A stretch of DNA of 64,000 nt from Kribbella pittospori (lineage in GTDB: Bacteria; Actinomycetota; Actinomycetes; Propionibacteriales; Kribbellaceae). The DNA is taken from positions 310,001 through 374,000 of the forward strand of contig NZ_SJKB01000006.1 in NCBI RefSeq assembly GCF_004331465.1, in the 5' to 3' direction. A program made the position numbers and the translations under genes. Positions 50,445 through 60,139 of this stretch are shown in pieces (the stretch's first letter is position 1; each line of letters opens with the position of its first letter). The notes beneath the pieces are model-generated. The model saw only the letters and a program-made list of their open reading frames with translations, did not search any database and had not been told where the DNA came from.

Positions 50445-50580
50445 GACAACCTCCCCCTTCTCACACCCACTGTGGCCCCCAGTCGCCACCGGCGAAAGGG
50501 CTCTCGCCGAGCACGCGACGTGGGTATGTTGGACGTCATCGAAGCCGTCCGTACACAGGAAAACCGGCGCGAGGTCTGAG

Positions 50581-51120
50581 TCAGCCGGGGTTGTGCCAGG
50601 GGCGGGGGTCGTCTCTGAGGAGGGCGTAGATGAGCACGTCTACGTTATGGCCGTTGTTGAAGAAGGCGCCTCGGGCGGTGCCTTCGAGCTGGAAGCCGCA
50701 TTTCTCGGCGATGCGGCGGCTGGGGGTGTTGCCGGGGACGATGACGAGGGAGAGGCGGTTCACCTTCTTCGCCCCGAAGAGGTACTCGACCAGAAGACGG
50801 ACGGCCTCGGTGGTGTACCCGCGGCCGGCGTACTCCGAACTGTAGAGCTGGTACGAGAGCTCGTAGGCGTCCCAGTAGTTGACGGACTTGAAGAACTCGA
50901 TGTGGCCGACCATGACGTCGTCGGAGTTCCAGATCAGCAGGGTGCCCTCTTCCCGCTCCCAGAAGCCGGTGTCGGCGTACTGGCGCCGCAGTACCGGCTC
51001 CGACCGGACGCCGAGCGGGAAGAACTCGCCGCGGTTCGACAGATCGGTGTGGGCGGTGATGAACGCATCGAGATCGCGCTCTCGCACCGGACGCAGGACT
51101 ACCTCTTCACCGATGAGCAT
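50581..51120 (-). CDS. RimJ/RimL-like GNAT N-acetyltransferase
   Basis: A 179-residue GNAT protein: LRPVRERDLDAFITAHTDL, YSSEYAGRGYTTEAVRLLVEYLF (acetyl-CoA site) and NTPSRRIAEKCGFQLEGTARG. It lies 3 bp after the kynurenine formamidase stop and is the last gene of the RidA-HAO-ACMSD-formamidase operon. It may be an accessory acetyltransferase of the pathway or just a passenger. Confidence 0.85.
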   Translation of the reverse strand: MLIGEEVVLRPVRERDLDAFITAHTDLSNRGEFFPLGVRSEPVLRRQYADTGFWEREEGTLLIWNSDDVMVGHIEFFKSVNYWDAYELSYQLYSSEYAGRGYTTEAVRLLVEYLFGAKKVNRLSLVIVPGNTPSRRIAEKCGFQLEGTARGAFFNNGHNVDVLIYALLRDDPRPWHNPG

Positions 51121-51123
51121 GAG

Positions 51124-51846
51124 CTAGCCGGTGAGGCGGGTTAGTTCTGTGGTGAGTTCGTGCCAGTGGGGGCTTTCGGGGTCTATCAGGTCGTAGTGGT
51201 CGGCGCCTTCGACGCGGTTGAGGCGGGCGGTGGGGTGGGCGGTGAAGTAGGACTCGGTGATGGTGAGTGGGACGCGGGTGTCGGCCGCGCCGTGAATGAT
51301 GCTGATCGGGGCGATCGCGGCGGGCAGGTGCACCGGGTCGAGGTCGTTGCGTACGCCGTCGCCGATGAAGTCCTGTACGGCGCCCTTGTCCAGGCCGAGC
51401 CGGTCGGCCATCACGAGATCGGCGACCGGGGCCAGCGCGACCACACCGCGGAGCCGGACCGGGTTCAGCGTCGAGGCTGCCCACAGCGCGAGCTGTCCAC
51501 CCGCCGAGTGCCCGACCAGCACGTAGCCGGCATGGACGTCGACCAGGTCCGGCAGCGACTCGATCGCCGTACGGACGTCCGACGTACTCGCATCGGGGTC
51601 ACCGGGCTCACGGCGGTACTCCAGGGACAGCACCGGCCAGCCGAGGTCGGACAGCGCCTCGCCGAGCGGGCGGGCGTGTTTGCGGTCGTACTCCGGCCGC
51701 CAGAAGCCACCGTGCACGAACACGACCAGCGGCCGGTACTCCTTGGCATGCCAGTAGTCGATCACCTGGTCCGCGTGGTCGCCGTACCGGAGCTCCTCGT
51801 CGGGCTCACGGGCCGCGCGGGTCAGAACCGATCGGTCTTCACTCAT
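51124..51846 (-). CDS. Kynurenine formamidase-like alpha/beta hydrolase
   Basis: A 240-residue alpha/beta hydrolase with HGGFW at residues 45-49, the oxyanion motif of arylformamidases, nucleophile GHSAGG (S114) and catalytic His in EGADHYDLI near 217. It overlaps the ACMSD gene by one base (TGATG-type). Together with the other five enzymes it would convert N-formylkynurenine to kynurenine. Sequence alone also fits other HGG[F/Y]W esterases, but the context is strong. Confidence 0.82.
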   Translation of the reverse strand: MSEDRSVLTRAAREPDEELRYGDHADQVIDYWHAKEYRPLVVFVHGGFWRPEYDRKHARPLGEALSDLGWPVLSLEYRREPGDPDASTSDVRTAIESLPDLVDVHAGYVLVGHSAGGQLALWAASTLNPVRLRGVVALAPVADLVMADRLGLDKGAVQDFIGDGVRNDLDPVHLPAAIAPISIIHGAADTRVPLTITESYFTAHPTARLNRVEGADHYDLIDPESPHWHELTTELTRLTG

Positions 51847-52856
51847 CAGACCTCCCGAGGCTGCTCTGACCTCCCGAGAAAGTGCAGAGCGTTCGTGGAC
51901 AGCAGCTTGTGCCGCTGGTCCGCGGACAGGAAACCGGCTTTCCGTACCACCTCCCCGACCGGCCGCTCGCCCAGTGGATACGGATAGTCACTGCCGACCA
52001 GTACCCGATCTTCCCCCAAGGTATCGACAAGTAGCCGCAAAGGCGCTGATTCGAACACCACCGTGTCGACCACGAACCGATCCAGGTAGTGAGAGGGTGG
52101 GTGCTCGGAGCAACCACGCACGATGTCGCCGCGCCGGTGCCAGGCGTTCTCCAGCCGCCCCAGCCAGAACGCGAAACTCCCACCGCCGTGGGCGAAACAG
52201 ATCCGCAGCGACGGCGGCAACGCGTCGAAGCCGCCGCCGAGGACGAGAGCCAGCAGCGACAGATGCGTCTCCGCCGGCATCCCGGTCAGCCAGCGGGCCA
52301 TCCAGCGATCCAGCCGTGGACCGCCCGGCATGTCCCACGGATGCACCAGCACCGGCATCCCCGTCTCCGCACAGTGCTTGAGGAAGGCAACGATCCCGGC
52401 GTCGTCGAGGTCCTTGTCGCCGACATGGTTGCCGATCTCGACACCGGCGTGACCGGCTGCCCGGCACCGGTCGACCTCGGCGCAAGCGGCGTCCGGATCC
52501 TGCAACGGCACCTGGCAGAACGGAACGAATCGGCTGTCCCCGGCGAGCGTCTCCAGCGTCAGGTCGTTGAAGATCCGGGCCAGCCTGACCGCCTGCTCGG
52601 CAGGCCGGTCGTACCCGAAGAACACCGGCGTCGGCGACACCACCTGCAGATCGATGCCGTCGGCATCCATATCGGTACGGCGTACGGCGGGATCCCACGC
52701 CTGCGGGCCGATCGGGCGGAACTCCGTCGAGCCGACCATGATCATCGCCGCCCGCTCGGAGTCGATCCGCAGCCAGGGCCAGCCGTCGCCGCCGCACGCT
52801 ACCGAGAGATCCGGCCAGCCCTTCGGCACCAGATGCGTGTGGACATCAACAGTCAT
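51846..52856 (-). CDS. nbaD: 2-Amino-3-carboxymuconate-6-semialdehyde decarboxylase (ACMSD)
   Basis: A 336-residue amidohydrolase-fold decarboxylase. Metal ligands are the N-terminal HTH (VDVHTHLVPKG), a central His in VLVHPWDMPGG, H in FAHGGG, and the terminal D in LVGSDYP. ACMSD removes CO2 from the ring-opened product of 3-hydroxyanthranilate. It is coupled to HAO (1-bp overlap) and the formamidase, so its place in the kynurenine route is well supported. Confidence 0.9.
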   Translation of the reverse strand: MTVDVHTHLVPKGWPDLSVACGGDGWPWLRIDSERAAMIMVGSTEFRPIGPQAWDPAVRRTDMDADGIDLQVVSPTPVFFGYDRPAEQAVRLARIFNDLTLETLAGDSRFVPFCQVPLQDPDAACAEVDRCRAAGHAGVEIGNHVGDKDLDDAGIVAFLKHCAETGMPVLVHPWDMPGGPRLDRWMARWLTGMPAETHLSLLALVLGGGFDALPPSLRICFAHGGGSFAFWLGRLENAWHRRGDIVRGCSEHPPSHYLDRFVVDTVVFESAPLRLLVDTLGEDRVLVGSDYPYPLGERPVGEVVRKAGFLSADQRHKLLSTNALHFLGRSEQPREV

Positions 52857-53374
52857 CAGGCCTTACCCGGGTGCAGCGTGCCGCAGTCCGGGCAGGTGCG
52901 CGCGTCCTCGCTGTCGTAGAAGGCCTTGAACACCGGTGGCAGGTCGGCCACGATGTCGGTCACCTGGAGCTCGACCTCGTGCACGATCGCGTTGCAGTTG
53001 GCGCAGTACCAGCGGAACTTCTCCAACGTGCCCGGCTCCCGGACCCGCTCGATCACGAGTCCGATCGAGTCCGGCCCGCGCTGCGGCGAATGCGGCATGT
53101 TCCGCGGCAGCACCCACATCTCTCCCGCGTTCACCGCAACAGTCGCGGGCCCGTCGTCGGTGACGACGTTGACCCGGAGCTCGCCCTTGATCTGGTAGAA
53201 GAACTCCTCGTACGGGTCGACGTGGAAGTCGGTGCGCTGGTTCGGCCCGCCGACCACCATCGTGATGAAGTCGTCCCCGGTCGGGAACATCTGCTTGTTG
53301 CCGACCGGCGGCTTCAGCAGGTGCTTGTTCTCCTCGATCCACTGCGGGAAGTTCGTCGACTCCAGATTCGCCAT
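52856..53374 (-). CDS. nbaC: 3-Hydroxyanthranilate 3,4-dioxygenase
   Basis: A 172-residue cupin dioxygenase. The iron ligands are H51, E57 and H95, at the same numbers as in the Ralstonia enzyme. The C-terminal rubredoxin-like site is intact: C124-x2-C127 and C161-x2-C164. It opens the aromatic ring to 2-amino-3-carboxymuconate semialdehyde, which ACMSD then decarboxylates. ATG 53374 is 3 bp after the RidA stop. Confidence 0.95.
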   Translation of the reverse strand: MANLESTNFPQWIEENKHLLKPPVGNKQMFPTGDDFITMVVGGPNQRTDFHVDPYEEFFYQIKGELRVNVVTDDGPATVAVNAGEMWVLPRNMPHSPQRGPDSIGLVIERVREPGTLEKFRWYCANCNAIVHEVELQVTDIVADLPPVFKAFYDSEDARTCPDCGTLHPGKA

Positions 53375-53377
53375 GCC

Positions 53378-53803
53378 CTACTCCTTTGCACCTTGCGGGA
53401 TCGCCGCTACGGCCTGGATCTCGATCAGCAGCTGGGGATGCGGCAGCTGATGGACTGCGACGGTCGTCCGGGCCGGCCCGGACTCGTCGAAGAATTCGCC
53501 ATACACCTCGTTGTAGCCCCCGAAGTCGTTCATCGACACCAGGTACGTCGTCACGCTGACCAGGTCGTCGAGTCCGGCGCCCACCGCCACCAGGATGTCC
53601 CGGATGTTCTCCAGCACCGCCCGGGTCTGCACCTTGATGTCCAGTGACACCGTGCCGAGTTCGTCGACCGAGGCACCCGCGATGGTGTTGTCCGGCAACC
53701 GGCTGGAAGTCCCCGACACGAACGCGAACCCACCGCTCAACTTCACGTGCGGGAACCGTCCCCGCGGCACTGCCTTCCCCGCCACCACCGTCGCGTCGGC
53801 CAT
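53378..53803 (-). CDS. nbaF: RidA-family 2-aminomuconate deaminase
   Basis: A 141-residue RidA (YjgF) fold protein: FVSGTSSRLPDNTI, QTRAVLENIRDILVAVGAGLDDLVSVTTYLV, and a C-terminal PHPQLLIEIQAVAAIP. The conserved Arg of RidA is present in PARTTVAVHQLP. In the Pseudomonas nba pathway a RidA homologue deaminates 2-aminomuconate, so that role is inferred here. It is the first gene of the five-gene operon, divergent from the STAND gene with 94 bp between; the frame stays open upstream but has no start in the right place. Confidence 0.85.
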   Translation of the reverse strand: MADATVVAGKAVPRGRFPHVKLSGGFAFVSGTSSRLPDNTIAGASVDELGTVSLDIKVQTRAVLENIRDILVAVGAGLDDLVSVTTYLVSMNDFGGYNEVYGEFFDESGPARTTVAVHQLPHPQLLIEIQAVAAIPQGAKE

Positions 53804-53897
53804 GTCAGCATCCTTGCCCACCACCCACCATCCGCCAAGTACCTGCCGCACCGGCGTCGCGTGGCCAGTCACCCCGCCCTCCACTACGATCGAACGA

Positions 53898-56800
53898 GTG
53901 ACCGACGAGGACTTCTGGCTGCAAGACATCCTGGAGTCCCGGGACGCCGGCACGTTCGTCGGCCGCACCGAGCCACTCCAGCTGTTCGAGCAGAACCTGG
54001 CACTGCGGCCCAACGATCCCCGCCGCCGCTTCATCGTCAGCCTGTACGGCGACGCCGGCGTCGGCAAGACGTCGCTGGTCCAGCGCTGGCGGGCGACCGC
54101 GACCAAGAAGAAATGCGCCACGGCGTACGTCGACGAGGCGTTCGACGTATTGTCCGCGATCGAGCAGCTCGCCCACGGTCTGGCCGACTCCGGGTCCGCC
54201 TGCCGCGGTTTCGACAGCAGGCTGAGGCAGTACCGCACACTGCGGCACAGCGTCGACTCCGATCCTGGCGCACCGGCCGGGATCTCGTCGGTGCTGACCC
54301 GGGCGGCGGTCCGGCTCGGGCTCCGTGCGGCCGGCGAGATCCCGATCGCCGGTGTGCTGGTCGGTGCGATCGACGAGAACGAGGCTGCGTCGCGGGTCGA
54401 CCAGTACCGTGCCTACCTGGTCGGCAAGATCACCCGGCACGACGATCTCGCGCTGCTGCTGTCACCGGTCGAAGCGCTCAGTACGGCGTTCGTCGCCGAC
54501 CTCCGCAAGATCGGCCAGCGCCGGCAGATCGCTCTGTTCATCGACACCTTCGAGCAGACCGGCCGCGCCCTCAACGGCTGGTTGCTGGACCTTCTGCGCG
54601 GCACCTGCGGCAAGTTGCCGGCCGACATCGTGGTGGCGGTGTCCGGTCAGCATCCACTCGACCCGAACCAGTGGGCCGGCCTGCGGAATCTCCGCGTCGA
54701 CATCGAGCTGCAGGTGTTCACGGAGGCGGAAGCGCGCCAGCTCCTCGCCACTCAGCGGATCGTCGATCCCGGCACCGTGGACGTGATCCTCCGGCTCTCC
54801 GGCTGTCTGCCGATTCTCGTCGCCCTGCTGGCGGAATCGGCGGCTCGCGGCACCGCCGACTCGACGGATCACGCCGAGACCGCCGTGGATCGCTTCCTCC
54901 GGGAGGAGTCCGATCCGGAGCGGCAGAAGGCCATCCTGGCCGGCGCGATCCCCCGCCGGCTCGACCGCGACATCCTCGAGGTCGCCGCCGGAACGACCGT
55001 CGACCTCGATGCGCTCCGCCGCCTGCCCTTCGTCTCAGCTCACGCCGATGGCTATGGCTACCGCTACCACCCCGTCGTCCGTACGCCGATGCTCCGCTCA
55101 CTGCGGCGCGTGTCCCTCGCCGACTGGACCGAACGCCAGCGGGCTCTGGTCGACCACTACCGCGAGCGCCTGACAGAGCTCGGTCTGCGCCCCAGCGAGC
55201 GCTGGCGGAACGCCCGCTGGCGGGAGTTGGAGCTCGAAGCGACGTACCACGAGCTGTGCGCAGGCGGCGTACCCGAGCTGCCGAACGCACTGGAACGCAT
55301 GACCGACGCCTACGGCCGGACCAGCGACAGCGCGGCCAAGTGGGCCCAGATGATCGCCCAGGCGGGACACGACTCCGACACCGACGAGATCCGCTCCCGC
55401 GGCGAGCAGCTGACCGCCCTTCTCCAGGGCTCGACGAGCGACGAACTGCTCCTCCTCGACGGTCTCGCCCTGGATCCGCGGCTGAGCACCTTCCACCGAG
55501 CGGCCGCCCTCACCGAACGCAGCCGGCTGCACGAACGCCTGAAGAAGTACGACGCTGCCCTCGGCGACCTCGACCGGGCGGACGCCCTGCTGCCCGGCCG
55601 GAGCTGGATCGTCGGCCCGCGCGGACGGATCCACGCCGATCTCGGCGACTACGACAAGGCGTTCGAGGACCTCGCCGAGGCGATCCGGATCGCCCCCGAC
55701 TACGCGGGTGCCTACTCCTCCCGGAGCTCGATCAGCCGGCGTCTTCGCAAGTACGAGGCCGCCCTCGACGACATCGATCGCGTGATCGAACTGCGCCCGG
55801 GCGATGCCTACTACCTCACGGTCCGAGGCTCGATCTTCCGGGATCTGCGCCGCTTCGCCGAGGCGAAGACGGACCTGGATCATGCGCACGCGCTGGCACC
55901 GACGGACACCTGGGTCCTGCTGTCCCGGGCAGGGCTCTGGCGCGATCAGCGGATGGAGCGCGAGGCGCTGGCCGACCTCGACAAGGCCGTCGAACTCGAC
56001 CCGCGGTACGCCGCGGCGCTCGCCGACCGAGCCAATGTCCGGATGTCCTTGGGGCAGTACGCCGAGGCACTGGCAGATCTCGACCGAGCGATCGCGGCGG
56101 ATCCGGGCGACCGGTGGTCGTTCACGATCAGAGCCCGGGTCTACGACCGCTCCGGCGAGCTGTCGCGAGGGGTGGCCGACTTCACCGCGCGAATCCGCAC
56201 CGATCCGGACAACCCGATCCTGCTGCGGGCACGCGCAGACCTGCATCTCAGCGCGCGCCGGTACGACGATGCGCTGCGGGATCTCGACCGCGCTCTCGAA
56301 CTGAGCCCCGACGATCTGTCCGCGCTCACGACGCGGGCGCTGGTGTACGACCGGTCGGGCCGCCGATCCCGGGGACTCGCCGACCTCGACCGGGTGCTCG
56401 AGCTCGATCCGACCCATGGTCCGACGTTCGGGATCCGGGCCGGGATGAGAGCCTCCGCGGGCCAGTACGACGGCGCGATCGCGGACGCCGAGCGCTCCCT
56501 CGAACTCGACCCGTTGTCGGCCCTGGCGTTCGACCGGCGTGGGTCGATCCGGCTGGATCACGGTGATCTCGACGGGGCGCTCGACGACCTCGATCGAGCC
56601 ATCCAGCTCGATCCCACTCTCGGTTCGGCACTGGTGTCCCGGGCGCAGATCATGGAACTGAAGGGTCAGTACACGCAGGCACTGGCCGACCTGGATCGTG
56701 CTGTCGACGTCGCCCGGCGGAAGGCCGCGGCGCTCTCGCATCGCGCCAGAGTGCACGAGCGGCTGGGAAACCTCGACGCGGCCCGCGCCGACCACGACCG

Positions 56801-57389
56801 CAGCGTCGCGATCCTCCGCAACCAAGGCTGGGCCCTGATCTACCGCGGCCAGTACTTCCTCCGTCTGACCGGCGACCACTCGGCGGCCTTGCACGACTTC
56901 GCCCGGGCGATCGACCGGCTCCCGCGGACAGCGACCGCCTGGATCGGGCGGGGCGAGACCTATCAGGCGATGGGCAAGACGGCCGCCGCGCTGGCGGACT
57001 TCGAGCATGCTGCCGAGCTCAATCCGAAGAACGGCTGGGGGCTGTACCGGCAGGCCCTGATCCGTCTCGGTGAAGGCCGCGACGACGACGCGGCCGCGTT
57101 GCTCAGGTCGGCGCTCTCGACCTTGGACTACGAGGCAGACCTGCCGCGCCCGGATCCGCGCCGGCTGGTCCACCGGCCCACCTTCCTGACCGCGCTCGGC
57201 GAGCAGAGTGAGGCGATCAACTACGTGGAAACACAGCGACTCCCGGCGGATCTGCTCCGGCAGATCGGCGAGGAGTTGACCGAGTTGGGGGAGTTCATCG
57301 GGGCGGACAAGGTCGCGCCTGTGCTCGACGTACTGCGGTCAGGTCAGCTCGATGCAGACGTTGGTGGGCTCGGAGTAGAAGGACAGTGA
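53898..57389 (+). CDS. STAND-family NTPase with C-terminal TPR array
   Basis: A 1163-residue protein. TFVGRTEPLQLF at 19-30 opens a STAND/NB-ARC-like NTPase. Walker A is GDAGVGKTS (51-59), Walker B is IALFIDTFE (211-219, D216), and LSGCLPILVALLAE (300-313) matches the GLPL position. Residues about 370-500 look like a winged helix and linker. Residues about 535-1080 are some 15 TPRs (repeating Y..AL.DLDRA.EL.P). GTG 53898 is 8 nt after TACGAT (leaderless). It has no effector domain at either end, so it may act as a sensor or scaffold. It lies between the two kynurenine operons and overlaps the ALDH gene by 51 bp at its 3' end. Confidence 0.88.
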   Translation: MTDEDFWLQDILESRDAGTFVGRTEPLQLFEQNLALRPNDPRRRFIVSLYGDAGVGKTSLVQRWRATATKKKCATAYVDEAFDVLSAIEQLAHGLADSGSACRGFDSRLRQYRTLRHSVDSDPGAPAGISSVLTRAAVRLGLRAAGEIPIAGVLVGAIDENEAASRVDQYRAYLVGKITRHDDLALLLSPVEALSTAFVADLRKIGQRRQIALFIDTFEQTGRALNGWLLDLLRGTCGKLPADIVVAVSGQHPLDPNQWAGLRNLRVDIELQVFTEAEARQLLATQRIVDPGTVDVILRLSGCLPILVALLAESAARGTADSTDHAETAVDRFLREESDPERQKAILAGAIPRRLDRDILEVAAGTTVDLDALRRLPFVSAHADGYGYRYHPVVRTPMLRSLRRVSLADWTERQRALVDHYRERLTELGLRPSERWRNARWRELELEATYHELCAGGVPELPNALERMTDAYGRTSDSAAKWAQMIAQAGHDSDTDEIRSRGEQLTALLQGSTSDELLLLDGLALDPRLSTFHRAAALTERSRLHERLKKYDAALGDLDRADALLPGRSWIVGPRGRIHADLGDYDKAFEDLAEAIRIAPDYAGAYSSRSSISRRLRKYEAALDDIDRVIELRPGDAYYLTVRGSIFRDLRRFAEAKTDLDHAHALAPTDTWVLLSRAGLWRDQRMEREALADLDKAVELDPRYAAALADRANVRMSLGQYAEALADLDRAIAADPGDRWSFTIRARVYDRSGELSRGVADFTARIRTDPDNPILLRARADLHLSARRYDDALRDLDRALELSPDDLSALTTRALVYDRSGRRSRGLADLDRVLELDPTHGPTFGIRAGMRASAGQYDGAIADAERSLELDPLSALAFDRRGSIRLDHGDLDGALDDLDRAIQLDPTLGSALVSRAQIMELKGQYTQALADLDRAVDVARRKAAALSHRARVHERLGNLDAARADHDRSVAILRNQGWALIYRGQYFLRLTGDHSAALHDFARAIDRLPRTATAWIGRGETYQAMGKTAAALADFEHAAELNPKNGWGLYRQALIRLGEGRDDDAAALLRSALSTLDYEADLPRPDPRRLVHRPTFLTALGEQSEAINYVETQRLPADLLRQIGEELTELGEFIGADKVAPVLDVLRSGQLDADVGGLGVEGQ

Positions 57390-58841
57390 GTGCGTGCCGC
57401 CCTCGCGGCCGACGCCGGACAGCTTCATGCCGCCGAACGGCGTGCGGAGGTCGCGGAGGAACCAGGTGTTGATCCAGACGATGCCGACGTCCAAGGCTGG
57501 GCCGGCACGGTGGGCGCGGCCGACGTCGCGGGTCCAGACGGTGGCGGCCAGGCCGTACTCGCTGTCGTTGGCCAGGGCGTAGGCCTCGTCCTCGGTGTCG
57601 AACGGCGCGATGTGGCAGATCGGGCCGAAGATCTCCTCGGTGGTGGCGCGGGCGTCCTGCGGCAGACCGGTCACCACTGTCGGTTGCACGTAGCAACCAC
57701 CGTCGCGGGCGTCGCCGAACGACGGTACGCCGCCGCCGGTCAGCACCTCAGCACCTTCGGATCGGGCCAGGTCGTAGTACGAGAGGACCTTGTCGCGGTG
57801 CTGTTTCGAGATCAGCGGCATGTTCATGGTGGCCTCGTCGGCCGGCCAGCCGTAGGTCAGTTCGGAGGCTCGTTGGGCCAGCCGTTCAGCGAATTCGGTG
57901 AAGATCGGCCGCTCGACGTACAGCCGCTCGGTGCACAGGCAGACCTGGCCGCCGTTGGTGAACACGGACCGCACCGATCCCTCGACCGCGGCGTCCAGGT
58001 CGGCGTCGGCGAAGATCAGGCCGGCGTTCTTGCCGCCGAGCTCGAAGGACACCGACTTGACCCGGTCCGCTGCCACCTTCGCGATCGCCGTACCGGTCGC
58101 AGATTCACCGGTGAAGGTGATCGCGTCCACGCTGGGATGCCGGGTCAGGTACTCCCCTGCCGACGACGGGCCGAAGCCGTGCACGAGGTTGAAGACCCCA
58201 GCCGGTACGCCGGCCTCCGCCATCACCTCGGCCAGTACGGTCGCCGAGGCCGGTGTCTCCTCGGACGGCTTGACCACCACAGCGTTGCCGCAGGCAAGCG
58301 CCGGCGCGACCTTCCAGGTGAGCAGGAGCAGCGGCAGGTTCCACGGTACGACGATCGCCACCACACCGACGGGTTTACGGACCGCGTAGTTCAGCGCCCG
58401 CCGGCCGTCCGGCAGCACGGTGGTGTACGACTCGGTGGCAGCCGTCGTCGCGAAGTCGGCGAAGGCGCGGAAGTTCGCCGCGCCGCGCGGGATGTCGAGC
58501 GTGCGGGCCTGACTGATCGACTTCCCGGTGTCGCCCACTTCCGCCGCGACGAGGTCCTCGAAGCGCCGCTCCAGTCCGTCGGCGACGCGGCGCAGGACCA
58601 CCGCCCGCTCCTGCTCACTGAGCCGTCCCCACGGCCCCTTCAGCGCCGCCTGGGCCGCCTGCACCGCCGCGTCCACGGCCGACTCGTCCGCCTCGCAGAC
58701 GTCGAAGATCTGCTCACCCGTCACCGGGCTCACCTTCGCGAACGTCGAGCCGCTCTCCACGAACTCGCCACCGACGAAGTTCCGGAGCAGGCCCACCGAC
58801 TTGGGCTGCCCGGTCAGCAACTCCGGCGTCCACAAACTCAT
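57339..58841 (-). CDS. nbaE: 2-Aminomuconate-6-semialdehyde dehydrogenase
   Basis: A 500-residue NAD-dependent aldehyde dehydrogenase. The catalytic C301 (GGQVCLC) and E267 (FELGGKN), oxyanion N168 (PWNLP) and substrate-loop Arg (R119 in IPRG) correspond to the Pseudomonas aminomuconate semialdehyde dehydrogenase. It oxidises the ACMSD product to 2-aminomuconate. ATG 58841 overlaps the KMO stop (ATGA) and has GGAGGAG upstream. Its 3' end overlaps the STAND gene. Confidence 0.92.
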   Translation of the reverse strand: MSLWTPELLTGQPKSVGLLRNFVGGEFVESGSTFAKVSPVTGEQIFDVCEADESAVDAAVQAAQAALKGPWGRLSEQERAVVLRRVADGLERRFEDLVAAEVGDTGKSISQARTLDIPRGAANFRAFADFATTAATESYTTVLPDGRRALNYAVRKPVGVVAIVVPWNLPLLLLTWKVAPALACGNAVVVKPSEETPASATVLAEVMAEAGVPAGVFNLVHGFGPSSAGEYLTRHPSVDAITFTGESATGTAIAKVAADRVKSVSFELGGKNAGLIFADADLDAAVEGSVRSVFTNGGQVCLCTERLYVERPIFTEFAERLAQRASELTYGWPADEATMNMPLISKQHRDKVLSYYDLARSEGAEVLTGGGVPSFGDARDGGCYVQPTVVTGLPQDARATTEEIFGPICHIAPFDTEDEAYALANDSEYGLAATVWTRDVGRAHRAGPALDVGIVWINTWFLRDLRTPFGGMKLSGVGREGGTHSLSFYSEPTNVCIELT

Positions 58842-60139
58842 CGCCGTCTCCTCCTCCGTGCGATTCCGAGCAGTACGCCGGCCGCGGCCACAGCGCCCAG
58901 GCCGAGCACCTTGTGCTGGCGATGGACGCGGTCCCGGACTTCGGCGTACGGCGTGGTGGAGAACGACACCAGTTCGTAGCGGGAGACGTACGTGCCGGGG
59001 AGCAGGCGTTCCAGGGCGTGCTCGATGCGCTTGGTGAGGCGGAAGACCGGCGACGCGACCTTGTCCCGCATCTCGACGAAGTTGCCGAGCGCCATCTCCG
59101 CGATCGCCTCGGTGTTCTCCCGGCGCCGCGCCTCGAACAGCGGCAGCGCCCGGGCCCACGACCCGGCAGTGTCGTCGAGGCAGCGGTCCAGCTCGACCAC
59201 GTCCTCGAACGCACAGTTCGCGCCCTGGCCGTAGAACGGCACGATCGCGTGCGCCGCGTCGCCGATCAGCGCCGTCCGCCCGTGCGCCTGCCAGGGCAGC
59301 GTGTGCACGGTCCCGAGTACGCCGACCGGGTTGTGCAGGTAGTCGTCCACCAGGGATGGTGCCAACGGCAACAGATCCGGGTACGACGTCCTGAAGTGGT
59401 CCTCGATGTCCACCTCGGAGGTCAGCGCGTCGAACGCCCCGGCCGGCCAGAACAGCGTGCAGGTGAAGGAGCGATCCGGATTCGGCAGCGCGATCATCAT
59501 CGACGTACCGCGCGGCCAGATGTGCAGCGCACCGGGATCCAGCGCGAACTCACCGTCGGCCGCCGGGATCGACAGCTCCTTGTACCCGTAGTCGAGGAAG
59601 TCGACGTCCTCGGCAACGATGCCCTCGGCAAGCAACTGCTCGCGCACCGCGGACCCGGCACCGTCCGCGCCGAGCACCACGTCGGCCTCGGCCGAGACCT
59701 TCCCCGACGGGGTCGCGAACACCATCCGCCCGGCCTGCGACTCCAGTTCGACCAGCCGATGCTCGAACTCGACCGAGACGCCCGGAGCCTCCGACGCCGC
59801 CGTCAGCAGCGCGTTGTTCAGCGCACCACGGCTGATCGAGTTGATCGCCCGGTTGCCGCCGGCCGAGTACGCCTGGAAGTCCAGCGGTCCGGAGACCGGG
59901 TGGATCATCCGGCCCTTCATCGGCAGCGCGTCGGCCATCACCTGGTCGTCCAGCCCGATCCGCCGCAGCGCGTCCAGCCCGCGTTCGGAGATCGCCAGGT
60001 TGATCGACCGGCCGCGCTCGGCCTGACCGACGCGCGGATCCGGCCGCCGCTCGTACAGCGTCACCGACAACCCACGCCGGGCGAGGAAACAGGCCATCAG
60101 ACTCCCGGTCAGCCCGGCCCCGACGATCGCGACCTTCAT
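58838..60139 (-). CDS. kmo: Kynurenine 3-monooxygenase
   Basis: A 433-residue FAD-dependent hydroxylase: GAGLTG (7-12), RSINLAISERGLDALRRIGL (the KMO hallmark), and the FAD-binding ALIGDAAHAIVPFYGQGANCAFEDV. A short C-terminal hydrophobic helix (LGLGAVAAAGVLLGIA, then RRRRR) may anchor it to the membrane, as in eukaryotic KMO. It overlaps kynU by 4 bp and ALDH by 4 bp. It converts kynurenine to 3-hydroxykynurenine. Confidence 0.95.
   Translation of the reverse strand: MKVAIVGAGLTGSLMACFLARRGLSVTLYERRPDPRVGQAERGRSINLAISERGLDALRRIGLDDQVMADALPMKGRMIHPVSGPLDFQAYSAGGNRAINSISRGALNNALLTAASEAPGVSVEFEHRLVELESQAGRMVFATPSGKVSAEADVVLGADGAGSAVREQLLAEGIVAEDVDFLDYGYKELSIPAADGEFALDPGALHIWPRGTSMMIALPNPDRSFTCTLFWPAGAFDALTSEVDIEDHFRTSYPDLLPLAPSLVDDYLHNPVGVLGTVHTLPWQAHGRTALIGDAAHAIVPFYGQGANCAFEDVVELDRCLDDTAGSWARALPLFEARRRENTEAIAEMALGNFVEMRDKVASPVFRLTKRIEHALERLLPGTYVSRYELVSFSTTPYAEVRDRVHRQHKVLGLGAVAAAGVLLGIARRRRRR

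Noticed and set aside
53805..54238. N-terminal extension of RidA in the same frame
   Set aside because: It overlaps the divergent promoter and the STAND gene; the RidA fold begins at ATG 53803.
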